Assembly (NCBI GenBank): GCA_030447955.1
Contig: JAUJNY010000004.1
Coordinates: forward strand, 81,418-145,417
Reading direction: 5' to 3'
Source of the DNA: Jiangellales bacterium
GTDB taxonomy: Bacteria; Actinomycetota; Actinomycetes; Jiangellales; Jiangellaceae
Length of the DNA stretch: 64,000 bases
Positions 8,030 through 17,295 of the stretch are shown piece after piece (the first letter of the stretch is position 1; each line of letters opens with the position of its first letter). The notes under the pieces were generated by a model that saw nothing but the letters and a program-made list of their open reading frames with translations, had not been told where the DNA came from and ran no database searches. A program made the position numbers and the translations under genes.

Positions 8030-8584
8030 ATGATGAGATCGGGCCGGCTGGCGGTGTCAACCCTTCTCACGCTGGCGCTGCTGGGGTGCGGCACTGTGGA
8101 GCAAGCCGAGCTGACAACCAGCGAACGAGGTGGACGAGCCGGCACCGCGGCGACAAGCCCGACCGCTGCGGAACGGACCGCGGCCGTGTACGTGGCGCTG
8201 CTCACGCCCTTTGTCGCCGACAGCGGTCAGCAGCGCCAGCCGGAAGCGATCACCATCGGCGTGCGGGCGGAGTACGGAGGAGGGTGGGTTCGCCCAACTT
8301 CACCGCCCAACGAACCCATCGTCATCGCCGCCGCCACCCGTGACTCGGTCACCGCCCAGCTTCACGACGTCATCGACGTGCGCTGGGCCGATGATCCTGG
8401 CCTCCCCCCGCCCGGTGAGTGGTCGGTGACCCTCTCCCCCGTCCCGGACAGCGGTGAGCGGTTGGAGATCAGCGTCTCGGCTTCCGCCGGGATTGACAAC
8501 GGATGGCTGCAGACCTACGTGATTGAAGACGACGGCGGTGGTTGGGCCGTGACCGGAACCACCGCGCCAGCCGGTCTCACCTAG
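8030..8584 (+). CDS. Putative secreted lipoprotein
   Basis: The 184-aa frame starts MMRSGRLAVSTLLTLALLGC: a short basic N-region, a hydrophobic core and a lipobox (LLGC, Cys 20), followed by a Thr/Ala/Gly-rich linker. That is a classic actinobacterial lipoprotein signal. The remaining domain (about residues 45-180) has alternating polar and hydrophobic residues with many Thr/Val, suggesting a beta-rich fold, and no motif I recognise. ATG 8030 or 8033 are both possible. A divergent hypothetical gene lies upstream and an ABC exporter downstream with its own promoter, so no operon is implied. Confidence 0.6.
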   Translation: MMRSGRLAVSTLLTLALLGCGTVEQAELTTSERGGRAGTAATSPTAAERTAAVYVALLTPFVADSGQQRQPEAITIGVRAEYGGGWVRPTSPPNEPIVIAAATRDSVTAQLHDVIDVRWADDPGLPPPGEWSVTLSPVPDSGERLEISVSASAGIDNGWLQTYVIEDDGGGWAVTGTTAPAGLT

Positions 8585-8677
8585 TCCGTCCGCCAGGCCG
8601 AATGCGGTCGAGCCCCGCCCGCCGGAGCGACCGGTCCGACCAGGGTTGCCCGCGCTCGCGGCCACTGCCGACGGCCG

Positions 8678-8683
8678 TACGGT
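8678..8683 (+). promoter_or_regulatory. Putative -10 element for the ABC exporter
   Basis: TACGGT followed by 6 nt and GTG 8690, the same leaderless spacing seen before many other genes in the window. Confidence 0.45.
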
Positions 8684-8689
8684 GGTCGA

Positions 8690-9658
8690 GTGCGGCGGTC
8701 CGAGGACGAGACGCTGGCTGGCCGCACGCCGAGGACCGGTGATCGCGACGCACCGGTGCCAGCGCTGGCGATCCGCGGCGTCGTCAAGCGGTACGGCGAC
8801 GTGGCCGCCGTGGACGGGCTCGACCTGGACGTGGCGCCGGGCACCTGTCTGGGCCTGCTCGGGCCGAACGGCGCCGGGAAGTCGACCGACGATGCGGCTG
8901 CTCACCGGCCAAGCGATCGCCGACTCCGGCGAGATCGAGGTGCTGGGCTACCCCGTGCCCGCGCGCTCCAAGCAGGCACGGGCGCTCATGGGGGTGGTCC
9001 CGCAGCTGGACAACCTCGACACCGAGCTGACCGCTCGGGAGAACCTCGAGGTCTTCGCTCACCTCTACCGCGTCCCCGCCCGGGAACGACCCGCGGCGGT
9101 CGACCGGGCGCTCGGCATCGCCGGCCTCGTCGACCGTGCCGACACCAAGACCGACGCGCTCTCCGGTGGTATGCGCCGCCGGCTGCTGATCGCCCGGGGG
9201 CTGGTGCACCGTCCGCGGCTGGTGCTGCTGGACGAGCCCACGGTTGGGCTCGACCCGCAGGTGCGCCAGGAGCTGTGGTCGTTGATCGCCGCGCTGCGGG
9301 CCGAAGGTGTGACCGTGCTGATGTCCACCACTACATCGAGGAAGCCGAACGGCTCGCCGACGACGTCGCCGTCATGTCCCACGGACGGGTGATCGCGCGC
9401 GGAGCCCCGCGCGCCCTGCTCGAGACGCACGCCGGGCGGCGAGCGCTGGAGTACTTCGGCCCGCCCGAACGGCTGAGCGAGATCGAGGCCGCCGCCCGCG
9501 GGGACGGCCACGCGACCCGCCGTACCGGCCCATCGGTGTCTGTCCTGCGGGCGGAGACGCTGACTCCCGCGGCCCGCGCCCGGTTCGGCGACGGCGCGGA
9601 GCGGGCGACAACCCTGGAGGACGTCTTCGTGCTGCTGACCGGGGAGAGCGTGGAGTGA
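8690..9658 (+). pseudogene. Drug/NodI-type ABC exporter ATP-binding protein with two opposing frameshifts
   Basis: The frame from GTG 8690 gives a normal start ([20 protein letters not shown] and Walker [10 protein letters not shown]). Just after Walker A, near 8887-8892, the homologous sequence ([20 protein letters not shown], the signature [15 protein letters not shown], and [13 protein letters not shown]) moves into another frame. Near 9325-9332 it returns to the first frame ([18 protein letters not shown]) and runs to the stop at 9658. One base is gained and one lost, so the outer frame stays open while about 145 internal codons are misread. As written, the signature motif and Walker B would be missing. 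The family normally exports drugs or oligosaccharides with an ABC-2 permease, here the next gene with a GTGA overlap. Base-calling error is a real alternative. Confidence 0.8.
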
Positions 9659-10464
9659 GCACCCGTACGACGAGCGCCGCCAGGCCGATGACGCGCGTGC
9701 GCTGGCTGGAGTCCTCCGCGCTGTCCGGGGTGTGGAAGCGGGAGACGACGCTGTTCCGGCGGTATTGGCCGTCCACGACCTTCTCCTCGGTCGTCGAGCC
9801 GACGATCTACCTGCTCGCATTCGGGATCGGCCTCGGCGCCCTGGTCCCGGTCGTGGTGGGCGTGCCCTACATCGACTTCCTCGGCACCGGTGTGGTGGCG
9901 ACCGCGGTGCTGTTCTCCACGGCGTTCACGGCGATGTTCCAGACGTTTGTGCGGCGGGTGTTCCAGCGCTCGTACGACGCGATCCTCGCCACGCCGGTGG
10001 ACGTCCACGAGCTGGTGGTGGCGGAGGCGTCGTGGATCGCCGCCAAGGCGGGCGTCTACGGCTTGGCCCCGCTGCTGGTGGCGATGGCCTTTGGGCTCGA
10101 CCCGTCCTTGGGGATGCTGCTGGTGCCGGCGATCAGCTTCCTCACCGGGCTTGGCTTCGCCCTCTTCGGCATCTGGACCTCGGCGCTCGTGCCGTCGATC
10201 GACTCGTTCAACTACATCATCTCGGCGGTGCTGACCCCGCTGTTCCTTGTGGCGGGGACGTTCTTCCCCATCGCCGGGCTGCCTGGGTGGGCGCAGGCGG
10301 CGGCGCAGGCTAACCCGCTGTACCACTGTGTGGAGTTGGTCCGCCATGCCGCCTTCGGCTTCGTCCCGCTGGCCGACCTGTGGCACGTCGCTGCGCTCGC
10401 CATCTTCGCAGTTGCCATGGGCATGCTCGCGATCCGCTCCATGCGCCGCCGCCTCATCGGCTGA
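9655..10464 (+). CDS. ABC-2 type transporter permease (NodJ/drug-export type)
   Basis: The 269-aa protein starts at GTG 9655, overlapping the ATPase stop by 4 bp. It has six hydrophobic segments in the ABC-2 arrangement. Family motifs include [17 protein letters not shown], the [15 protein letters not shown] cytoplasmic segment and [20 protein letters not shown] near the last periplasmic loop. It should form the membrane pore of the exporter energised by the upstream ATPase. The intact permease beside a doubly frameshifted ATPase hints that the ATPase indels may be artefacts. The substrate is not predictable. A hairpin 40 bp downstream may end the transcript. Confidence 0.85.
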   Translation: MSTRTTSAARPMTRVRWLESSALSGVWKRETTLFRRYWPSTTFSSVVEPTIYLLAFGIGLGALVPVVVGVPYIDFLGTGVVATAVLFSTAFTAMFQTFVRRVFQRSYDAILATPVDVHELVVAEASWIAAKAGVYGLAPLLVAMAFGLDPSLGMLLVPAISFLTGLGFALFGIWTSALVPSIDSFNYIISAVLTPLFLVAGTFFPIAGLPGWAQAAAQANPLYHCVELVRHAAFGFVPLADLWHVAALAIFAVAMGMLAIRSMRRRLIG

Positions 10465-10504
10465 GCCGCTGGGAATGATCACGTACACCACCCTCCGCCT
10501 GCCC

Positions 10505-10528
10505 TCACCCGGTCTGCAGCCCGGGTGA
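10505..10528 (+). terminator. Hairpin downstream of the ABC exporter
   Basis: TCACCCGG and CCGGGTGA form an 8-bp stem with an 8-nt loop, 40 bp after the permease stop. There is no T tract, so it would be a GC-hairpin terminator of the type common in actinomycetes, or merely a stem-loop. Confidence 0.4.
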
Positions 10529-10563
10529 AGACCGGCGGAACCGGGTGAAGGGAGCGCGAGCTC

Positions 10564-10599
10564 GGCTGCGCGGCAGGGGTTGGCTGCGCGGCAGGGGTT
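10564..10599 (+). repeat. 18-bp tandem duplication
   Basis: Two perfect adjacent copies of GGCTGCGCGGCAGGGGTT in the gap between the exporter operon and fumC. No function is apparent. Confidence 0.8.
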
Positions 10600-10628
10600 G
10601 CTGGCCCGGATGCGCAGCGGCCGGACGG

Positions 10629-10634
10629 TAGCGT
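10629..10634 (+). promoter_or_regulatory. Putative -10 element for leaderless fumC
   Basis: TAGCGT followed by 6 nt and ATG 10641; no ribosome-binding site is visible between them. Confidence 0.5.
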
Positions 10635-10640
10635 CGGTGC

Positions 10641-12050
10641 ATGACCAGCGAGCTTGAGCACGACGAGCAGGAGTGGCGCGTGGAGCGCGACACGATGGGC
10701 GACGTACGGGTGCCCGCGGCGGCGAAGTACCGCGCCCAGACCCAGCGGGCCGTCGAGAACTTCCCCGTGAGCGGTGCCCGGCTCGAGCCTCGCCACGTTC
10801 ACGCCCTGGCCCGGATCAAGGCGGCCGCCGCCGGCGTCAACGCCGAGCTCGGGGTGATCGACGCGGACATCGCCGCCGCGATCCGCTCGGCGGCGGCGGA
10901 GGTCGCCGAGGGGCGCTGGGACGACCACTTCCCGATCGACGTGTTCCAGACCGGCTCGGGCACCAGCAGCAACATGAACGTCAACGAGGTGCTGGCCACC
11001 CTCGCGAGCGAGCGTCTCGGCCGGCCGGTCCACCCCAACGACCACGTCAACGCGAGCCAGTCGAGCAACGACACCTTCCCCTCGAGCATTCACGTCGCCG
11101 CCACCGAGGCGGTCGTCCAGGACCTGATGCCCGCGCTGCGCCGCCTCGAGCAGGCGCTGCGACGCAAGGCCGAGGAGCTGAGCGGCGTCGTCAAGAGCGG
11201 GCGCACCCACCTCATGGACGCCACACCGGTCACCCTCGGCCAGGAACTCGGCGGCTACGCCACGCAGGTGTCGTACGGCGTGCAGCGGCTCGAGTCCTGC
11301 CTGCCGCGACTGGCCGAGCTGCCACTCGGCGGCACCGCCGTCGGCACCGGCATCAACACCCCGCCTGGCTTCGCCGCGGCGGTCATCCAGTCGTTGGCGG
11401 AGGAGACCGGCCTGCCGCTGACGGAGGCGCGCGACCACTTCGAGGCCCAGGGCGCCCGCGACGGCCTCGTCGAGTGCTCGGGGCAGCTGCGGACCATTGC
11501 CGCCAGCCTCTACAAGATCGCCAACGACCTGCGCTGGATGGGCTCCGGGCCGACCGCGGGACTCGCCGAGATCCGCCTGCCCGACCTGCAACCCGGCTCC
11601 TCGATCATGCCCGGCAAGGTCAACCCGGTGATCTGCGAGGCGGTCCGCATGGTCTGCGCGCAGGTCGTCGGCAACGACGCGGCCGTCGCGTTCGCCGGCT
11701 CACAGGGCGACTTCGAGCTCAACGTCATGCTTCCGGTGATGGCCCGCAACCTGCTGGAGTCCGTCCGCCTCCTGGCCAGCGCGTCCCGGCTGCTCGCCGA
11801 CCGCTGCGTCGACGGCATCGAGGCCGACGCGGAGCGCTGCCGGCGCTACGCCGAGAGCTCGCCCTCGATCGTGACGCCGCTCAACCGTTACCTCGGGTAC
11901 GAAGAGGCGGCCAAGGTCGCCAAGCGGGCGCTCGCCGAGGGCCGCACCATCCGCGAGGTCGTCCTCGACGAGGGGTACGTCGCCCGCGGCGACCTGAGCG
12001 AGAGTCAGCTCGACGAGGCCCTCGACGTCATGCGGATGACCTACCCCTGA
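10641..12050 (+). CDS. fumC: Class II fumarate hydratase
   Basis: FumC interconverts fumarate and malate in the TCA cycle without an iron-sulfur cluster. The 469-aa protein has the superfamily signature [11 protein letters not shown] at about 319-329, the conserved [14 protein letters not shown] region, [17 protein letters not shown] and [17 protein letters not shown] with its active-site His. Length is typical of class II tetrameric fumarases. ATG 10641 is supported by the TAGCGT hexamer 6 nt upstream and by the N-terminal match (THUS the segment [20 protein letters not shown]). It faces the PIN-PhoH gene, with a palindromic repeat element between the two 3' ends. Confidence 0.96.
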   Translation: MTSELEHDEQEWRVERDTMGDVRVPAAAKYRAQTQRAVENFPVSGARLEPRHVHALARIKAAAAGVNAELGVIDADIAAAIRSAAAEVAEGRWDDHFPIDVFQTGSGTSSNMNVNEVLATLASERLGRPVHPNDHVNASQSSNDTFPSSIHVAATEAVVQDLMPALRRLEQALRRKAEELSGVVKSGRTHLMDATPVTLGQELGGYATQVSYGVQRLESCLPRLAELPLGGTAVGTGINTPPGFAAAVIQSLAEETGLPLTEARDHFEAQGARDGLVECSGQLRTIAASLYKIANDLRWMGSGPTAGLAEIRLPDLQPGSSIMPGKVNPVICEAVRMVCAQVVGNDAAVAFAGSQGDFELNVMLPVMARNLLESVRLLASASRLLADRCVDGIEADAERCRRYAESSPSIVTPLNRYLGYEEAAKVAKRALAEGRTIREVVLDEGYVARGDLSESQLDEALDVMRMTYP

Positions 12051-12070
12051 CCGCCCCACCCGCGCCCCTC

Positions 12071-12166
12071 CCGTTTGCGCGCAAGGGCCCCTTGACAGCG
12101 TTGAACGTGGCCAAGGGGCCCTTGCGTGTGTCGAGGTCGCACCCAAGGGACCCTTGGGCGCAACGG
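12071..12166. repeat. Intergenic palindromic repeat element, copy 1 (three units)
   Basis: The element opens with CCGTTTGCGCGC and contains three palindromes: CAAGGGCCCCTTG (12082-12094), CAAGGGGCCCTTG (12112-12124) and CCAAGGGACCCTTGG (12143-12157), spaced 30 and 32 bp. It closes with GGGCGCAACGG. It fills the gap between the convergent fumC and PIN-PhoH genes. Reverse-complement homology to the element at 48820-48950 covers the opening, the first palindrome and the following linker. Confidence 0.9.
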
Positions 12167-12218
12167 CGGCCGGGCGAATCCCGAGGCCATCGCCCCGCGG
12201 GCGGCCGTACGGCGGCAT

Positions 12219-13571
12219 TCAGTGCGGCAGGTCCTCGAGCAGCTCGGTGACCAGCGCCGCGATCGGTGAGCGTTCGCTGCGGGTGAGCGTCACGTGGGCG
12301 AACAGCGGGTGCCCCTTGAGCTTCTCCACCACGGCCACCACACCGTCGTGGCGGCCCACCCGCAGGTTGTCGCGCTGGGCCACGTCGTGGGTGAGCACCA
12401 CCCGGCTGCCGGCTCCCATCCGGGACAGCACGGTGAGAAGCACGTTGCGCTCCAGCGACTGCGCCTCGTCGACGATCACGAACGCGTCGTGCAGCGAGCG
12501 CCCGCGGATGTGGGTGAGCGGCAGCACCTCGAGAAGGCCCCGGTGGACCACCTCGTCGACGAGGGTCTCGGTGGTCACCGCGCTAAGGGTGTCGAAGACC
12601 GCCTGCGACCAGGGGTTCATCTTTTCGCTCTCGCTGCCGGGCAGGTAGCCAAGGTCCTGGCCGCCAACGGCGTACAGCGGGCGGAACACCACGACCCGCT
12701 TGTGCCGGCGGCGTTCGAGCACCGACTCCAGGCCCGCGCACAGCGCGAGCGCCGACTTGCCGGTGCCGGCGCGTCCGCCCAGCGAGACGATGCCGACCTC
12801 GGGGTCGAGCAGCAGGTCGAGCGCGATCCGCTGTTCGGCGCTGCGCCCGCGCAGCCCGAACGCCTCCCGGTCCCCGCGCACCAGCCGTACCCGCTTGTCG
12901 GGGGTGACCCGGCCTAGCGCGCTGCCGCGCTCGCCGAGCAGGCGCAGCCCGGTGTGGCAGGGCAGCTCGCGCGCCGCGTCCAGATCGGCTACCCCCTCGC
13001 CGTACAGCGTGTCGAGGACGGCCGTGCTCGTCTCGATCTCTGCCATGCCCGTCCAGCCGGACTCGACGACGGTCTGCGCGCGGTACTCCTCCGCACTCAA
13101 GCCGACCGCACTCGCCTTGACCCGCATCGGTAGGTCCTTGGAGACGAGCACGACGTCGCGACCCTCGGCTGCGAGGTTGCGCGCGACCGCAAGGATGCGG
13201 TTGTCGCCCTCGCCGCCCTTGGCACGGAAGCCGGCGGGCAGCACGTCAGCGTCGGTGTGGTTGAGCTCGACCCGCAAGGTGCCGCCGGCATCTCCGACGG
13301 CCACCGGCTCGTCCAGGCGTCCATGCTCGATGCGCAGCTCATCCAGCAGCCGCAGCGCCGCGCGCGCAAAGTAGCCGAGCTCCGGGTGGTGCCGCTTGCC
13401 CTCGAGCTCGCTGACCACCACCACGGGCAGCACCAGCTCGTGCTCGGCGAAGCGCCGGATGGCGTACGGGTCGGCGAGCAGCACGCTGGTGTCGAGGACG
13501 TACGTGCGCCGCTGCGCACCAGGCTGATCGTCGGCGCTGGGGCGGGCCCGCACCCGGGATGCTGCGCTCAC
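12219..13571 (-). CDS. phoH: PIN-PhoH fusion protein (PhoH2-type RNase/ATPase)
   Basis: The 450-aa protein joins an N-terminal PIN ribonuclease domain (about 22-150; [12 protein letters not shown] with catalytic D27, and [11 protein letters not shown]) to a C-terminal PhoH ATPase (about 240-445; Walker [12 protein letters not shown] with Lys 272, then [21 protein letters not shown] and THDVAQ). Mycobacterial PhoH2 of this layout is an RNA helicase/RNase. In mycobacteria it can be preceded by a small antitoxin gene (phoAT); I find no such frame in the 176 bp upstream. GTG 13571 follows a GGGAGA ribosome-binding site. It is an essentially full-length family member, cytosolic. Confidence 0.93.
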   Translation of the reverse strand: MSAASRVRARPSADDQPGAQRRTYVLDTSVLLADPYAIRRFAEHELVLPVVVVSELEGKRHHPELGYFARAALRLLDELRIEHGRLDEPVAVGDAGGTLRVELNHTDADVLPAGFRAKGGEGDNRILAVARNLAAEGRDVVLVSKDLPMRVKASAVGLSAEEYRAQTVVESGWTGMAEIETSTAVLDTLYGEGVADLDAARELPCHTGLRLLGERGSALGRVTPDKRVRLVRGDREAFGLRGRSAEQRIALDLLLDPEVGIVSLGGRAGTGKSALALCAGLESVLERRRHKRVVVFRPLYAVGGQDLGYLPGSESEKMNPWSQAVFDTLSAVTTETLVDEVVHRGLLEVLPLTHIRGRSLHDAFVIVDEAQSLERNVLLTVLSRMGAGSRVVLTHDVAQRDNLRVGRHDGVVAVVEKLKGHPLFAHVTLTRSERSPIAALVTELLEDLPH

Positions 13572-13747
13572 GCGTCTCCCTCACCGGGTGCGACGCGTCA
13601 CCCGGGCTGCTCGCAGGTGAGCCGGCTCGTCCGCCGGTCCTTCACGACGACCGTACGGTCCGCCGCGGGTTCAGGCGGTGAGGGACACGCCACGCCAGCG
13701 GGACGCCAGCCGAGCTTGCGACGTTCACCGCAACCGGGCTGCCTCGA

Positions 13748-15631
13748 TCAGCGGCAGGTGTCGGAACCCACGTCGCGGAACGTCTTGCCGGCCTCGGGCA
13801 CGAACACCCACCGGTAGCCCTTGGGGCGGAGGGTCAACCGCAGGACGCCGTACGTGTGGTCCTGCTGACGCTGCACGGCGGCGGGCTGCGGCGACGGTGA
13901 CTGGCCATGGCTCCTGCCGCCGGTGCCGACCACGAACTGGCGCATTCCGGTCTCGAGGCTGTTGCCGCTGGCGTCGAGTGGGGCGTACCGGGCGTACGTG
14001 TGATGGTGCCCGGTGAGGACGACATCGGCGCCCGCTGCGTACAGCTCCTCCCACAGCGGTACGACGGCCGCATTCGGGCGCAGTGCAGCGTCGCCGAAAT
14101 CCGGTGGGATGTGCCAGTACGCCAGCGTGCACGAGGACGGGTAGGCGGCCAAATCCGCCTCCAGCCACTCGTGCTGCGGCGACCCCTCGGCGCACCCGTC
14201 GTCGATCCCTGGGTCGACGGGCAGCGCCGCGCACTGCGAGTTCAAGGCGATGAGGTGCCACCTGCCCAGGTCGAAGCTGTAGTAGCCCTCCCCCGGCTCG
14301 CCGGCTGCCGCACCGAAGTAGCTGAAATAGCCGGCCGCGTCATCGGTGCGGTACTCGTGGTTGCCCGGTGCCGGGGACGTGATCCGCTTGACCCGTCCCC
14401 ACGAGGGGTCGTAGGAGTCCAGGAAGTCCTCGAGCGTGCCGTCCTCGTACTGGTTGTCCCCGAGGGTCAGCACCCGGTTGATCCGCTTGCGCAGCAGGAG
14501 GTCGGAGGTGTCCATCTGCTGGCACCACTCCGAGTCGGCGCCATCGCCGAAGTGGGAGTCCTGCGGGTCGCAGGCGATATCCCCGGCGGCCGCCAGGACC
14601 GGGTCGAGGGTCCGGGCGGCCGCGCGGGTGCTGGGAGCCGAGACGTTGCCGGCGGCGTCCCGGGCGCGCACTCGGTAGGCGTACCGGGTCGACGCGCGCA
14701 CGTCGGTGTCGCGGTAGGACGTCCGCCGTCCCAGCGACGCGATGCGCGTGCCGTCCCGGTAGACGGTGTAGCCGCTCACGGCGAAATCGTCGGTCGCGGC
14801 ACTCCAGCTGAGGTCGACCCGCCGGGTGGAGTCGACGCGTGCGGTCAGGTTGCGGGGGGCCGTCGGATCTGTGGTGTCGGGGCCGGTGTCCACAACCCGC
14901 ACGTTGTCGAAGGCGACGGTGAACCGGCGCCCGCGGGCCGGGCTGCCCAGCTGGACCCGGGCGACACCGACCCGGCCCAGTCGGGCGCCGCCGCTCAGGT
15001 CGGGCAGCGCGGCGCCGTCCAGCCGGGTCTTGGTCCGACTCCTGGCGCCGTCGACGTGGAGGCGCACCCGGAGCCGGTGCCAGCCGTTGAGGCGGACCCG
15101 CCGGGAGTTCTGCATAACCCTTCCGGTGACGGAGTTGTGCAGCGCCAGCTTGCCGTCCTGCGTGACGTACACGTCGACGAGCGCACCTCTGCTCTTGGTG
15201 CGCATCGTCATCACCGGCACCCGGTTCCGGCCCTGCCTCATGATCTTGAACCGCAGGTCGTACGCCACGTCCGTGTGGACTCCGTCGAGTCGAGTACGCG
15301 CGTACGCGGGACCACCGGTGCTACGGGCACGGGCCGCGCGGCTGCCCCCAAACACCGTTCGCCGCTGGGTCACGACTCCCTTGACCGCGCCCCACGCGGA
15401 CATGCCGCCGTCCTCGAAGCGGTCGGCGAACACCGTCGGTCCGGGGACGGGACCGTTGCCGGTGGACGCGCCGCTAGCCGCCGGAGTTACCGGGCCCATG
15501 ACCGTGCTCGTGGACATGGCGGTGGCGACGTGGCGCGCGGGCACGTCGGGCATGGCCTGAGTTGGTAAGGCCACCGTGGTGAGCACCGCTGCGCACGTCC
15601 CGAGGACGGCGGCGCCACGCAAGAAGACCAT
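13748..15631 (-). CDS. Secreted metallophosphoesterase with fibronectin type III domain
   Basis: This 627-aa protein begins with a signal peptide (MVFLRGAAVLGTCAAVLTTV) and a low-complexity linker. Next comes a beta-sandwich, concanavalin-like region (about 70-245, FADRFEDGGMSAWGAV), then a fibronectin III domain (about 252-340, PTAPRNLTARV and YAYRVRARDAAGNVS). The calcineurin-like phosphoesterase domain (about 345-600) carries the metal motifs AGDIACD, TLGDNQYEDG, PGNHEY, YWHIPP and GHHHTYAR in order. It is therefore a two-metal phosphatase acting outside the cell; the substrate is unknown. The layout resembles secreted alkaline-phosphatase-like enzymes of actinomycetes. ATG 15631 is the start. 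No neighbour suggests a pathway. Confidence 0.9.
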   Translation of the reverse strand: MVFLRGAAVLGTCAAVLTTVALPTQAMPDVPARHVATAMSTSTVMGPVTPAASGASTGNGPVPGPTVFADRFEDGGMSAWGAVKGVVTQRRTVFGGSRAARARSTGGPAYARTRLDGVHTDVAYDLRFKIMRQGRNRVPVMTMRTKSRGALVDVYVTQDGKLALHNSVTGRVMQNSRRVRLNGWHRLRVRLHVDGARSRTKTRLDGAALPDLSGGARLGRVGVARVQLGSPARGRRFTVAFDNVRVVDTGPDTTDPTAPRNLTARVDSTRRVDLSWSAATDDFAVSGYTVYRDGTRIASLGRRTSYRDTDVRASTRYAYRVRARDAAGNVSAPSTRAAARTLDPVLAAAGDIACDPQDSHFGDGADSEWCQQMDTSDLLLRKRINRVLTLGDNQYEDGTLEDFLDSYDPSWGRVKRITSPAPGNHEYRTDDAAGYFSYFGAAAGEPGEGYYSFDLGRWHLIALNSQCAALPVDPGIDDGCAEGSPQHEWLEADLAAYPSSCTLAYWHIPPDFGDAALRPNAAVVPLWEELYAAGADVVLTGHHHTYARYAPLDASGNSLETGMRQFVVGTGGRSHGQSPSPQPAAVQRQQDHTYGVLRLTLRPKGYRWVFVPEAGKTFRDVGSDTCR

Positions 15632-15781
15632 GGCCCCGAGTGTACGTGACCGTAGTCATACAGTCACGGAACGTCACCCCGATGCAGTCCAGCGGTCCCG
15701 GCGACGAGGTTGCTCAAGGTCTGCAAGGTCTGAACGCTGTCCACAGCTGCGGCTGACCTGGTCGTTGTCGGGGGCGGTCGA

Positions 15782-15803
15782 TACTATTCGTACATGTGTT
15801 CGA
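15782..15803 (+). promoter_or_regulatory. Promoter with LexA/SOS-like box before the DUF222 gene
   Basis: TCGTACATGTGTTCGA (15788-15803) differs by one base from the actinobacterial SOS box TCGAAC-N4-GTTCGA. TACTAT (15782-15787) is a good -10 hexamer ending 6 nt before ATG 15794. The box overlaps the predicted transcript start, where LexA would block it. Confidence 0.65.
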
Positions 15804-17236
15804 CCGGTCGGCTGAGCGACGTGGCCGCTGCGACTGCATCAGCTGCTGGCCGCTCCGGTGGCTGAGTTACCACCCTCCTTGGCGATGGACGAGGTGGTGG
15901 CGCTGCGCGGGATCGCCGACCTGGTGGAGGCCGCGATCGCCGACCGCGTCGCGGTGATTCACGGCCGGGGTGACGCTGCCGGCCGCGGGGCGGTGTCGAC
16001 GCAGGCGTGGCTCCGTGCCGAGGGACGGATGCCCCGAGCAGAGGCCGGGCGGACGGTGGCGACTGCCGTCGGGCTGCGGGAGCTGCCCGCCGTGCGCGAC
16101 GCCTTGGCCGACGGCGCGATTGGCTCCGCGCACGCCCGCGTGCTCGCCCGCACGGTGACGGCCTGGGGGTGGACGACGCTCGCGGGGCGGAGCCACACCT
16201 GCTCGAAGTGGCCCGCTTGGTCGACCCGGATCGGCTCGCCCGCATTGTGGACGGCTTCCGTCGCGCCACCGCACCCGAGACGGCGGTCGAGGAGGCCGAG
16301 CAGGCGTACGCGGCGCGCGAGTTCTTCATGTCCAAGCCGTACGCCGGCACGGTCAACGTCATCGGGACGTTGACCGCCGAGACGTACGCGGCGCTGAACG
16401 CCGCCTTGGCACCGCTCACCCGCAAGTCCGGGCCGGACGACGCCCGTACTCCCGCGCAACGCCGCCACGACGCGCTCGGTGAGCTGGCCCAGCTGACCCT
16501 GTGCTCAGGTCAGCTGCCGCAGCTCGCCGGGGAACGCCCGCACCTCAGCGTCGTGGTGGCGCTGGAGGTGCTGGAGGGCCGCGCCGGACGGTCTCTCGCC
16601 GAGCTCCAGGGTGCCGGCTACACCACCGACCAGGCGGTACGTCGCCTCGGCTGCGACGCGATGATCACCAGGGTCGTCGTCGACGGCGAGGGCGTGCCCC
16701 TCAACCTGGGTCGGACCACCCGAACGGTGTCTCCCGCACAACGCAAAGCGCTGCGCGTCCGCGACGGCGGATGCCGCTTCCCCCGCTGCGACGTCCCGCA
16801 CGAACGCACCGAGGGGCACCACACCATCTACTGGGCCAACGGCGGGCGGACCGACCTGGCCGACCTCGTCAGCCTCTGTTTGCGGCATCACCACTTCGTC
16901 CACGAGGGTGGGTGGACCGTACGAGCCGACGGGCTCGGCGGCTTTGTCTTCACCGACCCGGACGGGCGCGTGGTTGACGACCCGCATCGACACCCGCGGC
17001 GAGCCGCGGAGCAGCTGGCCCTGCGTGTCCTCGGTCCCCCGCCCCGCGCTCCGGATCTCTGGCAACCCCGGTGGCAGCGGGTCGGCCTCGATCCGCTTGA
17101 GCCACCGATCGACTATCCGGAAATCGGGCCGCTCGAGCTGACCGAGCTCACCGAACCACCTCAGCCGGGACGAGACCCGTCCGGACGACAGTGGGTCGCT
17201 GCGCGCGAACCACCGGTTAGCGCAGGAGTGCCGTGA
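15794..17236 (+). pseudogene. DUF222/HNH endonuclease (13E12-type) with frameshift
   Basis: The gene is split over frames. The first piece from GTG 15858 (MAELPPSLAMDEVVALRGIA, DUF222 domain) runs to about 16165. There, in CCTGGGGGTGG, the homologous sequence (ARLVDPDRLARIVDGFRRAT onwards) moves to the next frame and ends at 17236. The C-terminal HNH nuclease core is intact: CRFPRCDVPHERTEGHHTIYW, CLRHHHFVHEGGW. ATG 15794 has an ideal leaderless promoter but is out of frame with 15858, so there may be a second indel between them. 13E12-family genes are multicopy and DNA-damage-inducible in mycobacteria, which fits the SOS-like box. One G too many or too few would restore the frame. Confidence 0.8.
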
Positions 17237-17295
17237 TGCGACCGTCTGCAGCGTCGGTTGCAGCGTCGGTTGTCGGTGAGCCCAAAGTCTCAGCG

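Noticed and set aside
12071..12166. CRISPR array reading of the palindromic element
   Set aside because: Units are palindromes with related linkers of 17-20 nt, only three or four copies and no cas genes.
13649..13660. GACCGTACGGTC palindrome upstream of PIN-PhoH
   Set aside because: CGTACG-type words are frequent throughout this DNA, so a single 12-mer is not evidence of an operator.
13572..13747. PhoAT-type antitoxin gene upstream of PIN-PhoH
   Set aside because: No minus-strand frame with a start codon and plausible composition is present in the 176 bp.
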